Source: Capsicum annuum (Eukaryota; Streptophyta; Magnoliopsida; Solanales; Solanaceae). Taken from it: a stretch of DNA of 64,000 nucleotides. The stretch covers positions 18,701,645 to 18,765,644 of the forward strand of contig NC_061119.1 of the NCBI RefSeq assembly GCF_002878395.1, given 5' to 3'. Position 1 is the first letter of the stretch. Each line of letters opens with the position of its first letter. The position numbers and the translations under genes are program-made. Shown piece after piece: positions 55,591 through 64,000 of the stretch. The notes under the pieces are model-generated. The model was given only the letters and a program-made list of their open reading frames with translations. It was not told where the DNA came from and searched no databases.

Positions 55591-56073
55591 AATTTATGCT
55601 CTTCAGTCCCAATAGGACTAGGAGAATTCTCTTAATATGTTCACTGGTACATTACAAATCTTCCATAGACATGTTTATGCTTTGTTAGATCTAGGAGCTT
55701 CCTTGTCTTTTGTTACTCCTTATATAGCAGTTGATTTTAATGTCATACTTGAAATTCTAGCAAAGCTCTTCTCAGTCTCTACCCCAGTGGGTACAACTAT
55801 CATAGCTCGATGAGTATACAGGAACTTTTCGGTTATGGTATTCCAGAAAGTCACTTCAGCAGACTTAGTCGAATTAGAGATGACTGATTTTGATGTCATT
55901 CTCGACATGGATTGGCTTCATTCCTGTTATGCCACAGTCGACTGCAGAAACAGAATTATCCAATTTCAGTTTCTGAATGAACCCATCTTAGAGTAGAGGG
56001 GTAATACTTCAGCCTTCAGGGGTCATCTTATTTCCTACCTAAGGGCAAGGAAAATAATATCTAAGGGATGCGT

Positions 56074-58492
56074 TGTAATACCCCAGAAAATTTTTCGTTG
56101 AAATTTGGTGCATAAACGTGTTGGGTTCTATCTTCTAGAATGAATTATAAATTTTTCCGTGTGGAATGTCTTAGATTATGACCCACCATTGCATAGAGTA
56201 TTGAATAAACTTTCCAACAATATATGGATCATCCAAAACGGACACCTGAGGGACAAGTTATGAACATTCTGATCGAACCGTGAATAGTAGTGAACAGTAA
56301 AACGTGCAGGAAAAAGTACTGAGGCCTAGCGTATTTTTTCTTCAACTTTAAATAATCATAAATCCTTGTACATAATGATCTGGGTGATCTACTATATATC
56401 TACAAAAATCTTTGTGAGTCCTCTTTCCAATGAAATTGGTTTCATCCAATTTGTCTATCGGAGCAAAAAGTTATGATCGATCTACTTCAGCCTATCAAAA
56501 GTGAATTTTTGGGTCAACTTCAAATGATCATAACTCCTCGTACACAATGATCTGGGTGAGATACTGTATATCAATGGAAAGATATGAGAGTCCTCTTTCT
56601 AATGAAATTAGTTTCATCCAATTTGGATATCGGAGTAAAACATTATGGTTGATCTACTTCAGACTATCAAAATAGTCCACCAAAGGACAGATTCGAGAAT
56701 TATTTGATTTTTAGGGGTATTTTGGTCATTTTCCCTCACCCAAAATCTATCCAAACCCTATATTAAAGCCTATTAGAAGCATTATATGTTATATTTCATC
56801 AAATTTTCTCAAAAAGAAAACCCTAAGCTCCTACATCCAACTTCAAGAACCTCCAAAGTTCACCATTAATTTTGCAAATTTATTCAAGATTCCAAGTTCC
56901 TAGTTCAAGAACTCCAAGAACCATTATTCAAAGGCACGATTAACATCTCAAAAATGAGTATCGATCTAAAGTTCATCATTCAAGGTATGTGGGGTTTTTT
57001 CAACAAGAACTCTCTTTCGTTTTTGTGTCCAAAAGTAATTTTCTTTACAAAGGCATGATTTTTATTTGATTTTTACGAATTTGAAGCATGAACCCATATC
57101 TTATGATGATTATTATGAAATCTTGATGTTTATAATTTTGAAAGATGAATTTACATGTGTGGAGATATAAAGCATGAATCTTGAACAATATTTATCATGA
57201 TTTTGATATTTGGGTCGTGAATCCCCATTAGAAATTATGTTTTTTTTGAGAAAGTGTGTGTTATAAGCACGTTGATGTTGAATATTTGAGATATTTTGAA
57301 TGATTTGACCTTTTGGTCTTGATGGAGTTTTTTTGAACTCGAGTGTGAAAGAAATCCACAACGTGGTTGATTTTGATAGATGGGAAGCATGATGGCTCCC
57401 GATGTATCTTTATATATTACTGAAATTATTTTGTTGTGGATTGTCTTTGAAATGATCTAAGCTAAGTCCGAAAGAAATCTTTAGCACCGAGTGGGAGGTA
57501 TAAAGCAACCTTACTTCCCTAGAACTATGTGTCCCCATAGGACGTGAGCCTGAGGCTAATTTATATAGTGATCACTAGTGTTTTTGGTTTAATATTGGAA
57601 GTCCTACTTTGATGGCAAGGATAGGACGGCTCTCCCCAACGTGGGTTGTACTTTGGACTCCATGTAGCTCACATGGTTTATGTCGGTTATAGGATCTCCC
57701 AGTGTGTGTGTGTTTCCTTGTGTCTAAGTTGAATGGTGAAGTGATTTGAAAGTAGAATTGTGAAAGTTATTCTTTCGAAAGATTTAAATGATATTTACAT
57801 TATGAGAATTGATATTCTTGATGAACTGAAAGTGATTGACAAATTATATGATGACTCACATGTGTTATTGTACTTATTTCATCCTCTCAAGATTATGATG
57901 ATTTTCTTCGGGCTATGTAAGTCTTTCATACATCCTGCATATTTCTTATAAATATTTATGATGATGATGTTTATAAAACTGCATACACCCCCATATACTT
58001 GGTTTCTTTCCATGGTACTGACCCACATCTTCGGATGTGGGCTTTATTTTCTCAGAATGTAGGTTCAGGTGCTCAATTCCAGGTTTGACAATTATCATTT
58101 GGACACGTTGTTCTACATCCTCTGTCGTGGTGAGTCCTAATGTTCTGAGGACGTGATGTCTGATATTAGTTTCACGAAATTGTTTACATTTGATAACTGA
58201 GTATGAGTCAGTTAGGGTATGTCTCAATGGCTCGCTGGTTTTATTGATTTTCGTAGAGGCTTGTCAAACTAGTATAAATGTTGGGAGTTGACTAATAAGT
58301 CATATTTTATTATCTTTCTGAAATTCTTTTATCCTTGGATGATGATTACTCTGTTGATATTTGAGGGTTATTTATGGAAACCCCGTTAATTTGTGTTGAA
58401 CTAAATAAAAATGGCTCAAAGGGTTAGCTTGGGGTTACTCGTAGCCTTAAGCACTGTGTGATGCTTTGGGATCCATTTTTTGGGGTGTTACA
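56074..58492 (+). mobile_element. Solo LTR of a different retrotransposon inside element B pol
   Basis: 2419 bp, TGTAATACCCC...GGGGTGTTACA, with near-perfect inverted ends. Flanks TGCGT (56069-56073) and TGTGT (58493-58497) agree at 4 of 5, as an aged 5-bp target duplication. No internal coding region or second LTR exists, so LTR-LTR recombination has removed the interior. It contains a tandem repeat (below). Sequence is unlike the LTRs of A, B and C. Confidence 0.88.
56340..56678 (+). repeat. Two-copy ~175-bp tandem repeat within the solo LTR
   Basis: Copies at about 56340-56501 and 56516-56676 share AATGATCTGGGTGA, GAGTCCTCTTTC, TTTCATCCAATTTG and GATCTACTTCAG at a 175-bp offset. Confidence 0.8.
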
Positions 58493-61400
58493 TGTGTCTA
58501 TCATTTTGTTCGAGTTAAGGACTCTAGTTCTGAAACTCCCAGCCTTGAATCAGTCCCTGTAGTGAATGAATATTCAGATGTGCTCCCAGAAGATCTTCTC
58601 GGAATTCCTCTTGAAAGGAAAATAGATTTCAACATAGATCTTCTCCCAAATACTCAGCCCATATCTATTCTTCCATACAGAATGGCACCAATAGAACTCA
58701 TAGAACTAAAAGAACAGTTAAAGGATCTCTTAGACAAGGGGTTCATCAGACCCAGTGTGTCCTCGTGGGGTACACCGGTTCTATTCATGCAAAATAAAGA
58801 CGGTTCTCTCAAAATGTGCATAGAATACCATCATCTTAATAAGGTCATAGTCAAGAACAAGTATCTACTTCCCAGAATTGATGACTTATTTGACCAACTC
58901 CATGGTGCCAGTTACTTCTCAAAGATAGACCTCAGATTAGGCTATCATCAGCTTAGAGTCTGAGAATGTGACATTCCAAAGATAGCCTTTCGTACTCGGT
59001 ATGGTGACTTCAAATTCTTAGTCATGTCATTTGGTATTACCAATTCCCCATCAGCTTTCATGGACTTGATGAACCGTGTGTTCAAGAAATACTTGGACAT
59101 GTTCATCATAGTCTTCATAGATGATATTCTTGTCTATTCCCACAGTGAGCATGATCATGCAGGCTATCTGAGAATAGTATTGCAGACCCTCAAAAATCAT
59201 CAGTTGTTCGCCAAATTCAGTAAGTGTGAATTTTAGATAAGGTCAGTAGCATTCCTTGGTCATATCATTTTTGGTGATGGCATTAAAGTTGATTCTTAAA
59301 AAATCGAGGCAGTAAGAAACTATCCTAGACCCATCACTCCATTAGATAGCAAGAGTTTCTTGGGTTTGGTTGGCTGTTACAGATGATTTATTATGGGATT
59401 TTTGTCTATTGCATCCCCTATATCCAGATTGACTCAGAAGAAACTCAGGTGTCAGTGGTCAGATTTATGCGAGAAGAGTTTTCAGGAGTTGAGGACTCAA
59501 CTCACCTCAGCCCCTGTTCTAACTCTTCCAGACGGTTCAGATGGGTTTGTCATGTACTGTGATGTATCCAGGGTAGGTTTGGGTTGTGTCCTCATATAGC
59601 ATGGTAAGGTCATATCCTATGCCTCCAGATAGCTTAAGCCCCATAAGAAGAATTATCCAACTCATGATCTTGAGTTAGCAACAGTAGTCTTTGCCTTAAA
59701 GATTTAGAGGCACCACTTGTATGGGATTCATGTAGATGTGTTCAAAGATCACAAAAGCCTCCAGTACATATTCTCACAGAAAGATCTTAACCTTTGTCAG
59801 AGAAGGTGGTTAGATATCTTAAAGGATTATGGCATGAGTGTCCTTTATCATTCAGGAAAGGCCAATGTAGTGGCTGTGCTCTCAGTAGACTATCCATGGG
59901 AAGTTTTGCTTATGTTGAGGAAAGTACAAAGAAGTTAGCCCAGGAAGTTCATCAGTTAGCCAGACTAGGTGTCCTCTTAGTCGATTCAGCAAAAGGTAGT
60001 GTGTGGGTTCAGAACAGTTCATAATCATCTCTAGTTTTTGAGGTGAAGGAAAAGAAGGATAGAGATCCCAGTTTAGTTAAGATGAAGGAATTAGTCAAAG
60101 ATCAGAAGGTAGAGGTTTTCTCCCAAGGGGGAGATGGGGTTTTGTATTGTCAGGGTCATCTGTATATGCCATGTGTTGATGACTTAAGGCAGCAAATTCT
60201 TGTAAAAATGCATGGTTTGTGTTACTTTATTCATCCAGGGGCCACCAAGATGTACTACGAGTTGTGGGAGATCTATTGGTAAAGTGGGATAAAGAGATGT
60301 ATAGCAGAGTTTGTGTCTAAATGCTCAATATGTCAGTAAATTAAGATTGAGCATTAGAATCCAAGTAGGTCCATGCAGGAGTTCAGCATTCCTACTTGGA
60401 AGTAGGAAGAAGTGAACATGGATTTTGTGATGGGTTTGCCTCATACTCATCATCAGCATGATTCAATCTGGGTCATTGTAGACAGAATGACCAAATCAGC
60501 TTATTTTTTTCCAGTCCATACTTATTATTCAGCCAAGGATTATGCCAAACTCTACATCAAAGAGTTGGTCAGAATGCATAGTGTTCCATTGTCTATAGTC
60601 TTAAATAGAGGTACCCAGTTCACCTCTCATTTCTGGAAAGCATTCCAAAAGGGTCTTGGTACCCGAGTTCACCTCAGTACAGCCTTTCATCCTCAAACCA
60701 ATGGTTGAGTAGAAAAGATCATCCAGACTTTAGAAGATATGTTACAAGCATGTGTAATTAACTTTAAGGGTAAATGGGATGACCACTTGCCTTTGAGTGA
60801 GTTTTCATACAACAACAACGATCATTCCAGTATTCAAATGGCTCCATTTGAAGATCTCTATGGTAAGAGATGTAGATCTCCAATCGATTGGTTTGAAGCG
60901 GTGAGGCCGCAATGGTAGGGCCTGAATTAGTCTTTGATACCTTAGAGAAAGCTCAGTTAATCAGAGAGAGGCTCAAGATAGCTCAGAGCCAACAGAAATT
61001 ATATGTAGATGTACGCAGAAAGGATCTTGAGTTTGAGATTAGTGATTACGTGTACCTGAAAATCTCTTTCACAAAGGGAGTGAACAGGTTTGGCAAGAAG
61101 GGAAAGCTCAGTCCTCGCTATGTCAGTCCCTTTAAAATTCTTAGTCACTTCGAAAAAGTAGCTTATGAGCTTGGGTTTTCTTCAGATATAGCTTCAGTAC
61201 ATCCAGTGTTCCATGTCTCCTTTCTTAAGAAGTGCATAGGTGACCCAATAGTTGTAGTCCCTATTGAGGGCGTAGATATTCAGAATAGTCTCTCTTACGA
61301 AGAAATTCCAGTCAAAATCCTTGACTATCAGATCTGTAGACTGAGGAACAAAGAAGTTCCTCTAGTCAAAGTTCTTTGGCAGAATCAGTTCATTGAGGGA

Positions 61401-61864
61401 GCTACTTGGGAAGCAAAAGCAGACATGCAGACCTAGTATCCTTACCTCTTCTCCACTAATTCAGACTCAGCCCAAGGTAATGGCTTTTCTTAAGCTTATT
61501 CTATTTCATGTTCAAATTTCAATTACAAACTTTGTATTCAATTTCATGCTCAGTTTTTCATTTCAAACTTGGTATCCTTTACGATAGCATATTTAGTCAC
61601 AGGTTCATGAATCAGTTCATTCATGTATTCTTGTATCAGATATGCATGATCAACTTATCAGTACTCCTAATCATGCATTCATATATCAGCTCAATCATCA
61701 AATCATGCATCAGATATGCATGCTCAGTATGAATCTCAGTAAATTAGTAATGTCAGTCATGTAATCATGTTTCAGTTGTTCATGATCAGTATGTACTTCA
61801 GCTTATCATTTCTCTCATCTTAGTCAATCTCATTCGAGGATGAATATTCCCAAGGAGGAGATAT

Positions 61865-64000
61865 TGTAAGACCCCGAGAAATTTCTAGCTTAATTCAGTC
61901 CTTTAAGTTTGTCAAGGGGTCCCAAACTTAGAAAATTCTAGCTAAGTTTCCAGACTTAGTTTATTTTTTAGCCTTCAAAAGTTGGAAATCTCATTTTGCA
62001 ACTTAAATGTTCTTTAAGGTTCTATATTCTGTTAATTCGTGATCAGAAAGGTCAATAGGTATTCCTAGACTAGTTTTGGATTTGTCAAACCTCATTTAGA
62101 CCAGGTTTGGAGTCTCAAAATAGTGAACTAATGCGATCTTATCGCACTGTGTCACCCATTGCATTGGTTAATAGTGTTCTAGGTTGCCAGTCAAAAGTAC
62201 TGAGACACGGCGTGATCATGGCGCGATGCATCGAGTATCGCATCAATGCCATCAATGCTCCGCATCGCCAAATACGTTAGTGCCCAGTTTCAATCATTAA
62301 ATGACCGAGTCATTAAGGGTAATTAGGTCATTTTCCCCTGACCTTCATCCCTCATAACACAAAATTTAGCCCTTTTTTGTCTGAATACATTTATTATTTC
62401 CCAATCGCTCAAGAACAAAAAACCTTAGAAGATTTATTTCAAATCAGAAACTCAAAAATTCCTCCATTAACCTTCAAGAAATTTTCTACTAAGGTATGTA
62501 AAGTGTTCATCCAAGGGTCCCTTCCACCCTTGGAGCTCAAGAAACCCTTTTCAAAATATGAATTTTGATTTCTATGTTGTGGGTTTGATTATACACATGT
62601 TTATGTTGTGATATGATTTCCAAGATTGAATCTTTATTGAATTCTCATGACTTTATGTTAGTATGTGGATTGAAAACCTTAAATTTGAAGTGCTTGATAT
62701 AGCCATGATGTATTAGTTGTTGATTCTTGCCCTAGAAAAGGTTATGCCTTCCATGTGTTTGTAAAAATACCTAAGTGAATAAGAATTGTATATTATGACC
62801 TATTTATGATCTCAATGATGAATTTATGATGTACCCACATGTTTAAAATGAGTCCCATGCTAAAGCCATGTCTTCTAATGATTTGGTGGAATGCTCAGAA
62901 GTATGGTTTGTGAAAATATTATGTTAGCATGTATTCCTATTCCTGTGTAAGCTTATTACTTCCGAATGCTTTATGAAATCCCTCTATGATAGTAGTATGA
63001 ATTGTTGACTATGGTGATGTGTTCAAGTAGTATTATGTCTCATTTATTTGTATGCTATCGAGTCCTGGGGTATTTAATACCTGATAATTTAGCTATGTGC
63101 CTGGATTCAATGTCAGTTTTCAAGATAACATCAGTCAAGCCACAATCAGTAGAATTCAATCAGTCTCAGAATTCAGGAAAACACAGTACTACTAAGTTCA
63201 GTCCTCAGTAACTCAGTCAGTTAAAAAAATTCAGTAATATTCCATTAGTCAAAGGAATTCAGTGAACCTAGTCCAGTTCAGTCCAGTATACTTAGTTCAG
63301 TGTCTATTCAGTTGGGAGTAGGATTCAGCACCGAGTGAACCCAAGGATTGGAACTCACCTGCCAGCAGAGGGTGTGATTCTTAGAAGCAGTCCTTACATT
63401 CTAGAACTACGTAGCAAGCATAGGTTGAGACATCAAAACCTGTTAGATGAGGGTTGATGAGGTGGCTTAACCTGTCAGATGAGGGTCCCACCATTCTCGT
63501 TAGAGTACTTGACAGATGAGGGTCACTCACAGCTTGTCCTTACTGGTGGCGCGGTATTAACACCTTTCCAATTATGGTTGCACATTGGACCCAAACTCAG
63601 CTATAATATCTTTTTTGGGGCATGTCAGTTAGATGACTACCTCCCACATATCAGTCTCAGTCTTTAATAATAAACTCAGATAGTTCTACAGATTTCAGGA
63701 TTTTTAGATATAGTCACTTAGTTCAGTACAGAACTCAGCTAGTTCCAATAGAATCAGGACTGCCAGATACAGTCACCTAGTTATCAAGTATATCAGTTAT
63801 CATTAATCCATGTTATTAGTAACCTCAGTATTCAGAATCGTTATGATTTCAGTTGCAGTTATGTATTCATGCATGTATTCTCATGTAGTCATGTTCATGT
63901 TATCCAGTCAGTTTAGTTCATGCATATGAACCCTTGCATTCATCCATACCTCACTTTGCGTACCAGTACATTCACACGTACTAATATATACTTTTCTTTT
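61865..64000 (+). repeat. 3' LTR of element B (partial)
   Basis: Starts TGTAAGACCCC after the purine tract AAGGAGGAG (61852-61860). About 2136 of the expected ~2430 bp are in the window. It contains about 180 bp (62880-63045) with no counterpart in the 5' LTR (near 52783), so one of the two has an indel. Confidence 0.88.

Larger units (their letters stand above)
55600..61437 (+). pseudogene. pol of element B, split by a solo LTR (degenerate)
   Basis: Protease about 55670-55960 (LLDLGASLSFVTPY; VILDMDWLH). After the solo LTR (56074-58492) the linker resumes in the same frame, since insert plus target duplication is 2424 bp. RT 58560-59240 has FIDD at 59114-59125. RNase H 59393-59800. Integrase about 60043-60890 with HPGATKMYYELW, CSICQ, DRMTK and LNRGTQF; the second catalytic Asp is Asn (codon 60604-60606). 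The integrase C-terminus and chromodomain (RLRNKEVPLVKVLWQNQFIE) stop at 61437. Frameshifts lie near 59877 and 60902, with stops at 58962, 59234 and elsewhere. Confidence 0.9.
51792..64000 (+). mobile_element. Ty3/Gypsy chromovirus B (Tekay/Del-like), 3' LTR running off the window
   Basis: 5' LTR 51792-54217, PBS 54222-54233 (one mismatch to tRNA-Met), gag from 54442, pol to 61437, purine-rich tract 61852-61860, 3' LTR from 61865 to beyond 64000. It carries a solo LTR of another family at 56074-58492. Domain order and chromodomain are as in A. Better preserved than A but with many stops and frameshifts. The flank ATAAG (51787-51791) should recur after the 3' LTR if the insertion is intact. 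Confidence 0.9.

Overview
The window is repeat-dense plant nuclear DNA, most likely Solanaceae. It holds chromodomain-bearing Ty3/Gypsy elements with LTRs of about 2-2.5 kb, a caulimovirid-like relic, a Helitron-like Rep/helicase and RPA pair, hAT and CACTA elements, and intron-containing fragments of ordinary plant genes. The family-level placement is inference. I found no intact cellular gene. Every recognisable coding region is truncated, stop-ridden or frameshifted, so this is a record of nested insertion and decay, not an operon-like system.

Layout: 1-3314, relic of an integrated plant pararetrovirus (a decayed long ORF, a promoter-like stretch with a tandem 29-bp repeat and TATA box, a leader, three decayed small ORFs, a threefold repeat and a hairpin), with a 100-N gap flanked by a duplicated 180 bp. 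3315-7836, AT-rich DNA with one exon of a plastid lipoamide dehydrogenase pseudogene and a hAT-like MITE. 7837-18825, Ty3/Gypsy chromovirus 'A' with a perfect 5-bp target duplication (CTTCT) and an internally duplicated 3' LTR. 18835-20243, a 636-bp-period tandem duplication of an intron next to a theta-class glutathione S-transferase exon.

21103-32076 is a degenerate Helitron-like region. A Rep/helicase relic and an RPA-like gene lie on the minus strand. Between them, on the plus strand, are fragments of BRX1 (twice), lysyl-tRNA synthetase, an unrecognised protein and alanyl-tRNA synthetase, all with splice sites kept. 32216-40870 is a tandemly duplicated host segment. One copy was invaded by a palindromic MITE, itself invaded by a hAT element, itself invaded by a gag-only LTR element with perfect CCATG target duplication, and also by a CACTA element full of short palindromes.

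42736-44777 carries minus-strand gene fragments (one PPR, two unrecognised). 45812-46916 is the 5' part of a hAT transposon. 46917-50230 is the 3' end of a minus-strand chromovirus 'C', followed by a fragment of another LTR element. 51792-64000 is chromovirus 'B', with a 2.4-kb solo LTR of another family inserted in its pol region and its 3' LTR running off the window.

The items most worth a second look are the gene-fragment cluster in the Helitron-like region, the gag-only LTR element, the nested insertions whose own duplicate supplies an empty-site reference, the duplicated 3' LTR of element A, and the stop pattern in the chromoviruses, which points to cytosine deamination. All calls come from reading motifs by eye; no database search was run.
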